64,000 nucleotides of DNA, from the NCBI GenBank assembly GCA_937139405.1, contig CAKZPV010000003.1, positions 1 through 64,000 on the forward strand, written 5' to 3'. Origin of the DNA: an uncultured Nitrospirota bacterium (GTDB lineage: Bacteria; Nitrospirota; Nitrospiria; Nitrospirales; UBA8639). Position 1 is the stretch's first letter; each line of letters opens with the position of its first letter. The notes beneath the pieces were generated by a model. It had not been told where the DNA came from and did not search any database. It saw only the letters and a list, made by a program, of their open reading frames with translations. Shown here piece by piece: positions 16,488 through 25,717 of this stretch. A program made the position numbers and the translations under genes.

Positions 16488-17066
16488 ATGAAGAAAGAGA
16501 AACCAACGAGTTCAACAACAAAGGTGCTACGGAATGTGAAGTCGTTTCAGAAGGCGACGCATTTGCGGATTGTCAAAAGTCCCAGGAAAGTATTTAAAGA
16601 TTTGAAGTTATTTGCTACGGATGTTGATGGGGTGTTGACCGATGCAGGAATGTATTACAGCGAGTCAGGAGAAGAATTAAAAAAATTCAATACTCGAGAT
16701 GGGATGGGAATCAAGTTGTTACAAGCTGACGGAGTAAGGGTTGCCATTATCACGGCAGAGCAAACAAAGATTGTCGCACGGCGTGCGAAGAAATTAGGGA
16801 TTTCGGAAGTCTTTCAAGGAGCGAAGGACAAGGTGTCTATTTTGACTTATCTTTCAGATAAATTGAGTATTCCGTTTGATCAAATGGCTTATATAGGAGA
16901 CGATGTTAATGATGTGGGCGCGTTACAGGCGGTGGGATATGCCTCGGCTCCCGCAGATTGTGTCGATCAAGTTCGGCAGGTGGTCCATTATATTTGTCAA
17001 AAAAATGGAGGTGAAGGGGCTGTTCGAGAAGTCATTGATATGATTTTAGCAGCAAGACAGCGATAG
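16488..17066 (+). CDS. kdsC: KdsC-type HAD phosphatase (3-deoxy-D-manno-octulosonate 8-phosphate phosphatase)
   Basis: A haloacid-dehalogenase phosphatase without a cap domain, expected to dephosphorylate Kdo-8-phosphate for LPS core synthesis. Motif I is DVDGVLTD (nucleophile Asp45, acid/base Asp47). It is followed by the signature KKFNTRDGMGIKLL, a motif II Thr in IITAEQ and motif III GDDVND. I chose the ATG at 16488, giving 192 aa with about 40 residues before motif I, somewhat longer than usual; AAGGGG lies upstream. The adjacent mannose genes fit a polysaccharide or LPS role. A related nonulosonate phosphatase cannot be excluded. Confidence 0.85.
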   Translation: MKKEKPTSSTTKVLRNVKSFQKATHLRIVKSPRKVFKDLKLFATDVDGVLTDAGMYYSESGEELKKFNTRDGMGIKLLQADGVRVAIITAEQTKIVARRAKKLGISEVFQGAKDKVSILTYLSDKLSIPFDQMAYIGDDVNDVGALQAVGYASAPADCVDQVRQVVHYICQKNGGEGAVREVIDMILAARQR

Positions 17067-17097
17067 AGAAATTTGCCACGATGAATTGCGATTTGAA

Positions 17098-17131
17098 TAA
17101 AAGAATTCTATGTAATTGCATAGAGCTTTTA
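17098..17131 (+). terminator. Possible terminator hairpin after kdsC
   Basis: An imperfect hairpin (TAAAAG...CTATG, loop TAATTG, CATAG...CTTTTA) lies 31 bases after the kdsC stop. The following sequence has only a weak T-run, so termination is uncertain. Confidence 0.3.
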
Positions 17132-17197
17132 TCGTTTGTTAGGTGATCGAGCCCAGAGGTTCGATGTTCAAGGTATGGTAACAACAAGGACACAATC

Positions 17198-18646
17198 ATG
17201 AACAAACATGTGTACGGCGTTATCTTAGCCGGCGGGAGCGGAACTCGCTTTTGGCCATTGAGTCGTGAACGGTTTCCAAAGCAATTATTGCGCATCATCG
17301 GGGAAGGGACTTTGTTACAACAGACGTTCGAACGGCTGCGTCAAGAAATTCCTCCCAAACACATAACGGTTGTGACAAATGATGTTCAAGCTGATTCTAT
17401 TAAGCTTCAATTGAGTGAATGGAAAGATGATCTAACAGACAACATCATTCTTGAACCGGAAGGCCGAAACACCGCACCCGCCATAGCCCTAGCAGCCTTA
17501 CAACTCCTTCATCGAGATCCTGAAGCTGTGATGGTCGTGGTCCCTGCCGATCATGTCGTCAAAGCAGCTAAAAAATTTATGAAAGCTGTGCAATTTGCCA
17601 CGAAATTAGCAATGCAAGGTCATTTAGTGACATTTGGTATTCATCCCTCACGACCAGAAACCGGCTATGGATATATTCAGCCGAATAAACGTAAGCGATT
17701 AGGTGCTCAAGGCGAGTTTACTGGGTATTCAGTTGCAAGATTTGTAGAAAAGCCCAACTTATCCACTGCCCAGCGCTATTGTCGATCAAAGAATTATTGT
17801 TGGAACAGCGGAATATTTGTTTGGAAAGCGTCGACCATTCTTGAGGAATTAGCTCTGCAGCAACCAAAATTGTCAAAAATATTGAAAGGCCTTGCTCAAC
17901 CTATCGGGACATCAGCGTTTCCTGAGTCCCTTCGAAAGGCGTATGCCAAAATGCCTTCATTGTCTATTGATCATGCCGTGATGGAGCATTCTGCTCATAG
18001 CGTGGTCGTCCCAATAGATTTTGGGTGGTCAGATGTCGGGAGTTGGGGAAGCTTAGAGGAAGTCTCTCCGCTTGATAAGTCTGGTAATGTGCGGAATGGA
18101 AATATCATTGATATGGGTAGTCAGAATTCAGTTTTGTTTGCTGATCGCCGCGTGGTCGCAACGATTGGGCTGGACAATATGGTGGTCGTTGATACACCTG
18201 ATGCGACACTCGTTTGCCCGAAAGATCGTGCGCAAGATGTAAAAGCCGTCGTCAGCCTTCTTAAACAGCAACAGGCTCCTGAGCATTTGGAGCATCGAAC
18301 GGTTCAGCGACCTTGGGGAGCATATACCGTCTTAGAAGAAGGCCACGGATATAAAGTGAAGCGGATTGAAGTTGCGCCAGGAAAACGTCTGTCGTTGCAA
18401 CTGCATCATCAACGAAGTGAGCATTGGGTCGTGATTTCAGGAACTGCGCGAGTCACTCGCGGTGAAGAAGTCTATGATTTGCAATCCGGCATGAGTACTG
18501 GGATTCCTCAAGAAACGCCTCACCGATTAGAAAATCCTGGACACGGTTTACTCGAAATTATTGAAATTCAAAATGGGCCCTATTTAGGCGAAGACGATAT
18601 TCTCCGATTAAAAGACGATTTTGGTCGATTACAATCCATCAACTAA
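17198..18646 (+). CDS. manC: Bifunctional mannose-1-phosphate guanylyltransferase / mannose-6-phosphate isomerase
   Basis: The 482-aa enzyme makes GDP-mannose from GTP and mannose-1-phosphate and also isomerises fructose-6-phosphate. The N-terminal nucleotidyltransferase (about 1-340) has the pyrophosphorylase signature GVILAGGSGTRFWPLS with RFPKQ, and FVEKP further on. The C-terminal cupin (about 350-480) has the type II isomerase motifs RPWGAYTVL, KRLSLQLHHQRSEHW and TPHRLENPG. AAGGA precedes the ATG. Only 36 bases separate it from the phosphomannomutase, so they probably form one operon. Confidence 0.94.
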   Translation: MNKHVYGVILAGGSGTRFWPLSRERFPKQLLRIIGEGTLLQQTFERLRQEIPPKHITVVTNDVQADSIKLQLSEWKDDLTDNIILEPEGRNTAPAIALAALQLLHRDPEAVMVVVPADHVVKAAKKFMKAVQFATKLAMQGHLVTFGIHPSRPETGYGYIQPNKRKRLGAQGEFTGYSVARFVEKPNLSTAQRYCRSKNYCWNSGIFVWKASTILEELALQQPKLSKILKGLAQPIGTSAFPESLRKAYAKMPSLSIDHAVMEHSAHSVVVPIDFGWSDVGSWGSLEEVSPLDKSGNVRNGNIIDMGSQNSVLFADRRVVATIGLDNMVVVDTPDATLVCPKDRAQDVKAVVSLLKQQQAPEHLEHRTVQRPWGAYTVLEEGHGYKVKRIEVAPGKRLSLQLHHQRSEHWVVISGTARVTRGEEVYDLQSGMSTGIPQETPHRLENPGHGLLEIIEIQNGPYLGEDDILRLKDDFGRLQSIN

Positions 18647-18682
18647 GCCTGTGGTGGATCAGATCATTTGAAAGGATGCTGA

Positions 18683-20065
18683 ATGGGTATTTTCCGAGAA
18701 TATGATATTCGAGGGATTGTCGAACATGATCTGACGCCTGATGTCGTGAAAAAAATTGGGCAGGCATATGCCACATTAGCGAGAAAGCGAGGAGTGCAGT
18801 CAGTGACTGTTGGGCGTGACGGGCGCTTGACCTCACCAGTTCTTCGTAATCAACTGATTGCTGGACTGACGAGTGCTGGTGTCGATGTGGTTGATTTAGG
18901 ATTGTGTGCGACTCCATTGTTATATTTTTCGCTGTTTCATTGTGATGTAGATGGAGGCATTATGATTACAGGGAGTCATAATGCCGCAGAATATAATGGC
19001 TTCAAGATGTGTGTGGGAAAAGAAGCCCTGTATGGAGCTGATATTCAGAACTTACGAAAAATATTTGATAATGAGGAATTCGCATCTGGCAGCGGAACAA
19101 TTATTGAACGGCTGATTATTCCTGAGTATCTGGCCTTTCTGAATGAGCAATTTTCTTCTATACGGGCCAACGACCTTCGAGTGGTGATCGATTGTGGAAA
19201 TGGCGCGGCTTCTCTTGTGGCCAAGGAAGCGCTTGAGCAATTAGGTTGTCAAGTCACGTGTTTATATTGTGATTTGAATGGCAATTTTCCCAACCACCAT
19301 CCTGATCCGACGGTTGTTGAAAATCTGGTGGATTTAGTCAGCAAAGTGAATGAGGTAAACGCGCATGTTGGCATTGGGTATGATGGTGATGCGGACAGAA
19401 TCGGTGTGATCGATGAGCAGGGTGGCATCCTGTGGGGAGATCGCTTGTTGCTGTTGTTTGCGCGAGATGTGTTAGAAACGCACCCTGGGAGTACATTTAT
19501 CTCTGAAGTCAAGGCCTCACAGGTTTTCTATGATGATATTCCTCAACGGGGTGGCCGTGCCATCATGTGGAAAACTGGGCATTCCATTATTAAAGCCAAA
19601 ATGAAAGAAGAGAAAGCTGTCTTGGCGGGAGAAATGTCGGGACATGTGTTTTTTGCTGATCGGTACTATGGCTATGATGATGCCATTTATGCGTCATGCC
19701 GGCTCATTGAAATACTGGTCAAGCAACAGAAGCCGCTTTCGAGCCTTCTGGCTGATGTTCCTCAAACTGTTGTGACTCCGGAAATTCGTGTGGATTGTTC
19801 AGATGATCAGAAGTTTCAGCTTGTTGCAGCCGTGACCCAACGCCTTCAGGAAATTGAGGAAACGCAAGATCTCCAGACTGCTGATTTGCCGATTCGAGAA
19901 TTGATTACGATTGATGGGATTCGTGTACGCTTTGATCAAGGGTGGGGACTCATTCGAGCGTCAAACACTCAACCTGCGCTGGTTTTGCGTTTCGAAGCCA
20001 CTTCTCAGAAAGAGTTATTTCAGATTCGTCAGTATTTGGAATCGCAGCTCGCCGAGGTGAGTTAG
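18683..20065 (+). CDS. manB: Phosphomannomutase / phosphoglucomutase
   Basis: The 460-aa alpha-D-phosphohexomutase interconverts the 6- and 1-phosphates of mannose (and often glucose), feeding ManC. It shows the active-site serine loop TGSHN (Ser98), the Mg-binding loop DGDADR (234-239), the sugar-specificity loop GEMSGH (near 324) and the phosphate-binding loop RASNTQP (near 430). It follows manC closely on the same strand. Whether it prefers mannose or glucose cannot be told; the AlgC-type dual activity is possible, which would link to the glgC gene 15 kb away. Confidence 0.92.
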   Translation: MGIFREYDIRGIVEHDLTPDVVKKIGQAYATLARKRGVQSVTVGRDGRLTSPVLRNQLIAGLTSAGVDVVDLGLCATPLLYFSLFHCDVDGGIMITGSHNAAEYNGFKMCVGKEALYGADIQNLRKIFDNEEFASGSGTIIERLIIPEYLAFLNEQFSSIRANDLRVVIDCGNGAASLVAKEALEQLGCQVTCLYCDLNGNFPNHHPDPTVVENLVDLVSKVNEVNAHVGIGYDGDADRIGVIDEQGGILWGDRLLLLFARDVLETHPGSTFISEVKASQVFYDDIPQRGGRAIMWKTGHSIIKAKMKEEKAVLAGEMSGHVFFADRYYGYDDAIYASCRLIEILVKQQKPLSSLLADVPQTVVTPEIRVDCSDDQKFQLVAAVTQRLQEIEETQDLQTADLPIRELITIDGIRVRFDQGWGLIRASNTQPALVLRFEATSQKELFQIRQYLESQLAEVS

Positions 20066-20212
20066 GCCGTCTTCACATCAACTTTCTTGCCAATTTCTAT
20101 TTTTCTCGTTAGGTTCTTATTTAGCTTTTTTGTGTTTATGAAAAATCATGGGTATGATTGGCCGAACGATGTTGTGTGCCATATTTTGAATTGCGGCTGG
20201 CGTGAATCCTCG

Positions 20213-20410
20213 CTACAAAACCAATTCTTTCTCTGTTTCTTTTTTTACATCAAACAATTTTTTCTTAATGCATGATTGCTCCTTTCCATGGAAAGGCCTA
20301 TAATAAGCATTCCTGCCATTCTTAAAGAATGCTCTATCGGATGCTTTCACCTCTTTCTCAATTTCCCCAAGGATATTCTGAGCAAATTCTTCATTTGCTA
20401 AAGATCTCAA
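20213..20410 (-). CDS. Doubtful small Lys/Glu-rich ORF (65 aa)
   Basis: The frame from a TTG at 20410 has protein-like composition (FAQNILGEIEKEVKASDRAF, YYRPFHGKEQSC). A short ATG-started frame (MKEFEIFSK) overlaps it one register away, as if a single-base shift had split a slightly longer gene. There is no good ribosome binding site or known family. It could be a decayed gene or chance. Confidence 0.22.
   Translation of the reverse strand: MRSLANEEFAQNILGEIEKEVKASDRAFFKNGRNAYYRPFHGKEQSCIKKKLFDVKKETEKELVL
20275..20304 (+). promoter_or_regulatory. Candidate promoter with a perfect palindrome in the spacer
   Basis: TATAAT at 20299-20304 is preceded, 17 bases earlier, by TTGCTC. The spacer holds the perfect 16-base palindrome CCTTTCCATGGAAAGG (20281-20296), placed where a repressor would block RNA polymerase. 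The first gene downstream starts 260 bases later, leaving a long leader or a separate small RNA. This is inference from sequence only. Confidence 0.35.
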
Positions 20411-20566
20411 ATTCTTTCATTTTATGATGACAGAAATGAGCTATTTTTTGCGTATGGAAATTGAAGTTATTCACGATTTGTGTAATATTTATCATTGCCG
20501 TGAGGTATTTAAGGCAGAAGATGGTCTTCTGTCTGACTTACAAACCTAAGAGAAGGAGAATCTCGT

Positions 20567-21592
20567 ATGGTGCTACGAGTCATGTTCCTTGTCGTCGGGA
20601 TGATGCTAGGCATGTCCTTGGGATGGAGTCTCTCTGATGGGCAAACCGAAGTTCTTGGAATCGGTGCTGTTATTGGAGTCGTCGTCGGGGCCTGTATTCT
20701 TGTTGTTGAGCAGCGATTGCAGGCTATTCCGTTCCCGGTGGCGTTATGGGGTGGAGTCGGTTTAGCCTTCAGTCTGCTCATTGCTGGATTGATTAGCCTC
20801 TCTACTGGCTTAATAGGAAGCTCGGGGCATTCCGTTTTTTCTTTATTGGCTATCTTAGTCCTCTTCTTAGGTCTGCCTTATTGGGGACTTAGCATGGGAA
20901 CACGATTTGGCAAAGAAGGGTGGGCGGATGCTGAGCCGGTGAATGGAAATGCTGATCCAGCCTTAAAGACGAAGTTGTTGGATACCAGTGTGATTATTGA
21001 TGGTCGAATTGCAGATTTATGTGAAACCGGTTTTATTGAGGGAACATTGATTGTCCCACATTTCATCCTTCAAGAATTACAGCATATTTCAGATTCTTCT
21101 GACGGATTAAAGCGTGCAAGAGGTCGACGAGGGTTAGATATTCTGAATGTGCTTCAAAAGATGAACAATATTCAAGTGAAATTGGTAGAGGATGATTTTC
21201 CCCATGTAAAAGAAGTTGATACCAAATTGATCGAATTGGGTAAACAAATGGATGGAAAAGTTCTGACGAATGATTTTAATTTAAATAAAGTAGCTGGTAT
21301 TCAGGGGGTGGAAGTCTTGAATATCAACGACTTATGTAATGCCTTGAAACCGGTGGTATTGCCTGGAGAAACCATCCGTGTATTTGTCCTGAAGGAAGGA
21401 AAAGAGTCTGGGCAGGGTGTGGCTTATTTAGATGATGGTACGATGGTGGTCGTGGACCATGCCAGAACATCGATAGGAAAAACAGTGGATGTGATAGTAA
21501 CGAGTGTGTTGCAAACTAGTGCCGGTCGGATGATCTTTACGCGCCTCAAAGAAGAAACCGAACGCGAGGAGTTGAGTTTGGCGCGTGTCTAA
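20567..21592 (+). CDS. Membrane-anchored PIN-TRAM domain protein (YacL-like)
   Basis: The 341-aa protein has four hydrophobic segments in residues 1-110. A PIN nuclease domain begins at LLDTSVIIDGRI (Asp139 as first acidic residue, then the LTNDFNLN acidic motif), and a C-terminal TRAM domain covers about 280-335. YacL-type proteins are membrane-tethered putative RNases. AAGGAG precedes the ATG. As in many bacteria it is followed directly by ispD; the coding regions overlap by eight bases, so the two are translationally linked. Confidence 0.9.
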   Translation: MVLRVMFLVVGMMLGMSLGWSLSDGQTEVLGIGAVIGVVVGACILVVEQRLQAIPFPVALWGGVGLAFSLLIAGLISLSTGLIGSSGHSVFSLLAILVLFLGLPYWGLSMGTRFGKEGWADAEPVNGNADPALKTKLLDTSVIIDGRIADLCETGFIEGTLIVPHFILQELQHISDSSDGLKRARGRRGLDILNVLQKMNNIQVKLVEDDFPHVKEVDTKLIELGKQMDGKVLTNDFNLNKVAGIQGVEVLNINDLCNALKPVVLPGETIRVFVLKEGKESGQGVAYLDDGTMVVVDHARTSIGKTVDVIVTSVLQTSAGRMIFTRLKEETEREELSLARV

Positions 21593-22289
21593 GTCTGTGG
21601 TGGCGATTGTCCCTGCTGCCGGCCAGGGGACTCGCATGGGCGGAACAGGTCGTAAGCAATATCTGACCCTGGGTGGTGTCCCTCTTCTCGTTCTCTCCCT
21701 CAAGGTTCTTCAGCGGATCGAATCCATCCGTGAAATCATTCTCTCTGTTCCCGACAATGATAGAGATTATTGTTGGCGTGACATTGTCAGGCCATTTGGG
21801 TTGGAGAAAGTCACTCAAATTGTTGCAGGTGGGCAACGTCGCCAAGATTCGGTGCGTCATGCGCTCTACGCGATTTCCAACCCGCCAGATCTCGTCATGG
21901 TTCATGATGGGGTTCGTCCATTTATTGATGATGATATAGTTAAGAAGAATATATCTTGCGCGGAACAAACTGGAGCAGCAGTTGTCGCGATGCCAATTCA
22001 TGACACAGTGAAGCGAGTTGATGCACAACAGGTGATTCAAGAAACGTTAAATCGAGAAGAGTTATGGCATATTCAAACTCCACAAACTTTTCGGTATGAT
22101 TGGTTGCTTGAAGCTCATCAGCAGGGGCTACAAGAGAATTGGGATGTCACAGATGATGCAGCTTTGATCGAGAAAAAAGGCTATCCAGTTTCCGTTGTAG
22201 AGGGAAGTTGTTTTAATATAAAGATTACCAAGCCAGATGACCTGATTTTTGGAGAAGCCATTTTGAATAGGGAAATACCTAATCCGTGA
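21585..22289 (+). CDS. ispD: 2-C-methyl-D-erythritol 4-phosphate cytidylyltransferase
   Basis: Third enzyme of the MEP isoprenoid pathway, coupling CTP to methylerythritol phosphate. The 234-aa protein shows the nucleotide-binding signature VPAAGQGTRMGG with RKQYL, the VHDGVRPF motif and DDAALIEKKGYPV. The start is a GTG at 21585 inside the end of the PIN-TRAM gene. ispF follows after 48 bases, giving the usual ispD-ispF pair. Confidence 0.95.
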   Translation: MSKSVVAIVPAAGQGTRMGGTGRKQYLTLGGVPLLVLSLKVLQRIESIREIILSVPDNDRDYCWRDIVRPFGLEKVTQIVAGGQRRQDSVRHALYAISNPPDLVMVHDGVRPFIDDDIVKKNISCAEQTGAAVVAMPIHDTVKRVDAQQVIQETLNREELWHIQTPQTFRYDWLLEAHQQGLQENWDVTDDAALIEKKGYPVSVVEGSCFNIKITKPDDLIFGEAILNREIPNP

Positions 22290-22337
22290 TCTATCGATTG
22301 CTATCAAAGGCTATGACGCAGGTCTAGAGAGAAGAGT

Positions 22338-22826
22338 ATGAGTCAGATGAGAATTGGGCAAGGGTACGATATTCACCCTTTTCAAGAAAACCGTGTCTTA
22401 ATTCTAGGCGGTGTCACGATCCCACACACACAGGGACTAGAGGGCCATTCCGATGCAGATGCGTTAACTCATGCAGTTTGTGATGCACTCTTGGGGGCCA
22501 TGGCAGAAGGCGATCTTGGTACACGCTATCCTGCCAGCAATCCGGCCTTTAAAAACCTCTCGAGTTTGCTCATGTTGGAAAATGTGGTGCAGACTTTGAC
22601 GGAAAGACAGTATACTCTCGTCAATCTGGATACCGTTATCTGTGCGCAGGCTCCAAAACTTGCACCCTATATAAAAGCCATGCAGGAAAGTCTCGCTCAC
22701 GTCCTTCAGGTAAATGGCGATCAGGTGAATATTAAAGTGAAAAGTGGAGAAGGAATTGGAATGATTGGTAGGGAAGAAGGAATCGCGGTTTTGGCTGTGT
22801 GCTTGATCCAGTCTTTGAAGACCTGA
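22338..22826 (+). CDS. ispF: 2-C-methyl-D-erythritol 2,4-cyclodiphosphate synthase
   Basis: Fifth MEP-pathway enzyme, a zinc-dependent trimer that cyclises CDP-methylerythritol phosphate with loss of CMP. The metal ligands lie in GYDIHPF (Asp11, His13) and in the LEGHSDADALTHA loop. The family motif DLGTRYPASNPAFKN is intact, as is KVKSGEGIGMIGREEGI at the C-terminus. At 162 aa it is of normal length. It forms an operon with ispD. Confidence 0.96.
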   Translation: MSQMRIGQGYDIHPFQENRVLILGGVTIPHTQGLEGHSDADALTHAVCDALLGAMAEGDLGTRYPASNPAFKNLSSLLMLENVVQTLTERQYTLVNLDTVICAQAPKLAPYIKAMQESLAHVLQVNGDQVNIKVKSGEGIGMIGREEGIAVLAVCLIQSLKT

Positions 22827-22893
22827 GAAGACGTAGACCTATTAAGTACAAATGGGCTAAAAAGCTTAGGTTGCAATCGAACCCATGAGTTAA

Positions 22894-23021
22894 GAGGAAT
22901 GGTTAAAAAGTCCATCCAGCAAGGCCGCAGTCATTTCGACGCGCGGAGCGTACAGGCTCCACGTGAGCACGGCAAAATGGCGAGAACGCCGTTGGTGGAT
23001 TTTTGAACATTTCCAAGGTGG
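22894..23021. repeat. Dispersed REP/MITE-like repeat, family A, copy 2
   Basis: This is the second copy of the element at 9746-9878, with roughly three quarters of positions alike by eye. It fills most of the gap between ispF and cysE and stops five bases before the cysE start codon, so the cysE ribosome binding site (AAGGTGG) is formed at its right border. Confidence 0.75.
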
Positions 23022-23025
23022 ATGA

Positions 23026-23670
23026 ATGCCAAAGGTCACGCAAATTGCTCAAGATCTTCAGGCGGTATTTGAGCGAGATCCCGCTGCCACAAGCCGGCTG
23101 GAGGTGTTTCTCACCTATTCGGGCTTTCATGCTCTCTTGGCCTATAGGATCTCGCATTGGCTATTGAAACGTCATATTCCGTTTTTCCCTCGCCTGATCT
23201 CTCAACTAGCGCGATGGTTAACTGGAGTAGAAATACATCCGGGTGCGACGATTGGAGCTGGATTTTTCATTGATCATGGGATGGGGGTGGTGATTGGTGA
23301 AACGGCCGAAATTGGAAATGATGTGACATTGTTTCAGGGAGTCACGTTGGGAGGAACTGGGAAAGAACGTGGTAAGCGTCATCCGACTTTGGGAAGCCAT
23401 GTTGTCGTGGGTGCCGGAGCGAAAGTCTTGGGCGGCATTCGTATTGGTGATAACGTAAAAGTTGGGGCGAATGCAGTGGTTCTTCGTTCTGTTCCAGCGA
23501 ATTCTACGGTAGTTGGGAATCCCGGACGTATCGTCAAGTATGATGGGGAACGTCTTCCGGAAGCCACGATGGACCATACGAACATTCCGGACCCTATTGC
23601 TGAACGTTTTGAAGCGATGGAACAAGAGTTAATTGCTCTTCGAAAAAAGGTTGAGCAAGGTGAACAATAA
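23026..23670 (+). CDS. cysE: Serine O-acetyltransferase
   Basis: It acetylates L-serine with acetyl-CoA, the first step of cysteine synthesis. The 214-aa protein has a short helical N-terminal domain and a left-handed beta-helix of hexapeptide repeats from about residue 65. The active-site sequence is [12 protein letters not shown] and the cofactor-binding turn is [17 protein letters not shown]-terminal helix ([15 protein letters not shown]) follows. It is of the short SAT class found in many bacteria. A dispersed repeat directly precedes it and forms its ribosome binding site region. Confidence 0.94.
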   Translation: MPKVTQIAQDLQAVFERDPAATSRLEVFLTYSGFHALLAYRISHWLLKRHIPFFPRLISQLARWLTGVEIHPGATIGAGFFIDHGMGVVIGETAEIGNDVTLFQGVTLGGTGKERGKRHPTLGSHVVVGAGAKVLGGIRIGDNVKVGANAVVLRSVPANSTVVGNPGRIVKYDGERLPEATMDHTNIPDPIAERFEAMEQELIALRKKVEQGEQ

Positions 23671-23803
23671 ATAAAATTTTGACGTTGGATGCTTCTGGAT
23701 ATTGTCTTAGCTCTTGGGCTCTTTTACACTATAGACAGATCAATCAATGAGTATATTTTCTTGTAAAAATTTGATGCAGGCATTGTGGAAGGAGTAGTTT
23801 GAG

Positions 23804-24727
23804 ATGACACCACGCGTGAAGGAAATATTGCGAAATTATGATGGGAATTCTCCTGGCGTATTAACAAATCTTGCGCGATTGCTGATGAATGGAGCCTTAG
23901 GGGGAACGGGACGCTTAGTCATCCTCCCCGTAGATCAGGGGTTTGAACATGGCCCGGCAAGATCCTTTGCGATTAATCCATCTGGATATGACCCACATTC
24001 CCATTTCCAATTGGGTATTGAAGCTGGTTGTAATGCCTATACGGCTCCTCTTGGATTTCTTGAAGCAGGAGCCGCAGCGTTTGCTGGGCAAATTCCTCTT
24101 ATTCTGAAGCTGAATAATAATGATTCTTTACTAGAGACCAAAGATCCCAATTCTGCAATCACGGGAAGCGTGAGAGATGCTCTGCGGCTAGGGTGTTGTG
24201 CAGTGGGCTATACTGTCTATCCTGGGTCTGTCCATAGCCAAGAAATGTATCAACGCTTAAGGGAGATTTCAGAAGAAGCAAAGGCTTATGGTCTTGCTGT
24301 TGTCGTGTGGTCTTATCCCCGAGGTTCGGGGTTAAGTAAAGAAGGGGAAACGGCAATAGATGTGGTGGCGTACGCGGCGCAAATCGCGGCACAACTTGGA
24401 GCGCATATTATTAAGGTGAAAGTCCCAAGCGCTCACTTGGAGCAAGCCGCAGCGAAAAAAGTGTATGAAGCCGAGAAAATCCCCATTAGCACTGCAGCCG
24501 ACCGTATTCGCCATGTAGTGCAAAGTACATTTGATGGTCGACGAATTGTAATTTTTTCAGGTGGTGCGAAGGGCGAGGATCAAAAAATCTTTGATGAGGC
24601 GCGAGCAATCCGGGATGGGGGTGGTTCTGGTTCGATTATAGGACGAAATTCCTTTCAACGACAAAAACCACAAGCGTTACAATTTCTCTCAACTGTGATG
24701 AAGATTTATTCAGGAGAACTACCATGA
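23804..24727 (+). CDS. Class I fructose-bisphosphate aldolase (FbaB/DhnA type)
   Basis: The 307-aa (beta/alpha)8 enzyme cleaves or forms fructose-1,6-bisphosphate through a Schiff base. The DhnA-type features are VDQGFEHGP near residue 43-51, the candidate lysine in IIKVKVP (Lys204 or Lys206) and the phosphate-binding glycines in FSGGAKGE and GGGSGSIIGRN. Together with transketolase in this window it serves the pentose phosphate and gluconeogenic route toward stored glucan. The ATG at 23804 follows AAGGAG. It is monocistronic by position. Confidence 0.9.
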   Translation: MTPRVKEILRNYDGNSPGVLTNLARLLMNGALGGTGRLVILPVDQGFEHGPARSFAINPSGYDPHSHFQLGIEAGCNAYTAPLGFLEAGAAAFAGQIPLILKLNNNDSLLETKDPNSAITGSVRDALRLGCCAVGYTVYPGSVHSQEMYQRLREISEEAKAYGLAVVVWSYPRGSGLSKEGETAIDVVAYAAQIAAQLGAHIIKVKVPSAHLEQAAAKKVYEAEKIPISTAADRIRHVVQSTFDGRRIVIFSGGAKGEDQKIFDEARAIRDGGGSGSIIGRNSFQRQKPQALQFLSTVMKIYSGELP

Positions 24728-24845
24728 AGTCTCTTGCCGATAATAAATGGCGAGTCGTTTGGGAATAGATGAAAGCTAGAGAAGAGCAAGTATCAGGTGT
24801 GGCATTTTATTCGAGTCTGACCCTTTAAAGATTATATTCAATCCT

Positions 24846-25580
24846 TCAGTATAGAACTTTGGTTAAGTACAAGCCATGAGAGGGTGCGGTGCGGCCAGCC
24901 GATTGACGGTCATTGGCTTGAAGAATATGTCGCATAGTATTGGGATGTCGTTTATGTTGGCCCACTTCAACTAAAGTGCCAACAAGGGCTCGCACCATTT
25001 GTTTGAGAAAACGATCTCCCTCTATGCGGATTGTTAATTCTGTTGATTCTGAACAAAGAGAAAAATGTGAAATAGTACATCGGGGATTTATTGTTTGCGA
25101 TCGCTGCCCACGAAACGACGTGAAATTATGGGTGCCAATAAATTCTCGCATGGCCTGACTCATTGTATTCGTATCCAATGCATACGGGAAATGCCAGGCG
25201 CGATAGCGGTCTAAGGCTGGTCGAGAAGATTGTAACGTGATTCGATACTCATAAATTTTTCCTTTGGCACTAAAGCGTGCATGAAACCCATCGAGAGCCT
25301 GTTGACTTGAGAGCACAGAAATATCTTTGGGGAGATACGCATTAAGCGCCGAAGCCCATTGAGTGGCGGCCAGCGACCTTCCTGATTGAAAGCTAACGAC
25401 TTGCCCTAAGGCATGGACCCCTGAATCGGTCCGCCCAGCTCCCACCATTGGAATATGTTGCTGCGTAATCTTGAAGAGCGCTTCTTCTAGAGCCGCTTGA
25501 ATTGTTGAGTGATAAGGTTGTCGTTGCCATCCTGCATAGGCCGTTCCCTCGTATTCAATGATCAGTTTGATAGTAGTCAC
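24846..25580 (-). CDS. truA: tRNA pseudouridine(38-40) synthase
   Basis: It isomerises uridines 38-40 in tRNA anticodon stems. The 244-aa protein starts with the family opening YEGTAYAGWQRQP. The catalytic aspartate is Asp52 in the motif GAGRTDSGVHA, and RCTISHF plus FLKQMVRALVGTLVEVG lie in the C-terminal half. The length is standard. It lies alone on the minus strand between aldolase and amidase genes. Confidence 0.95.
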   Translation of the reverse strand: MTTIKLIIEYEGTAYAGWQRQPYHSTIQAALEEALFKITQQHIPMVGAGRTDSGVHALGQVVSFQSGRSLAATQWASALNAYLPKDISVLSSQQALDGFHARFSAKGKIYEYRITLQSSRPALDRYRAWHFPYALDTNTMSQAMREFIGTHNFTSFRGQRSQTINPRCTISHFSLCSESTELTIRIEGDRFLKQMVRALVGTLVEVGQHKRHPNTMRHILQANDRQSAGRTAPSHGLYLTKVLY

Positions 25581-25717
25581 GTTGATTATGAGGAAGATTG
25601 TGAGGCAATTAATGTTCCTTGCTAGAAAATGAACATATGGTTAGATGTTAACGGACATAATCCTGGAATGGAAGGTCGTGAATGAGGCAGAGAGAAGAAG
25701 GAGTTGAAACAGAGAAC

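Larger units (their letters stand above)
20066..20566. other. 500-base low-coding stretch upstream of the PIN-TRAM gene
   Basis: It contains a promoter-like block with an embedded palindrome (20281-20304), a small hairpin CATTCTT/AAGAATG near 20318-20332, and one doubtful minus-strand frame. The AAGGAG ribosome binding site of the next gene lies at its end. Nothing else is recognisable. Confidence 0.4.

Noticed and set aside
24724-24768. 14-codon frame starting on the aldolase stop (ATGA)
   Set aside because: It is too short to support, with no conserved feature visible; overlaps of this kind arise by chance.
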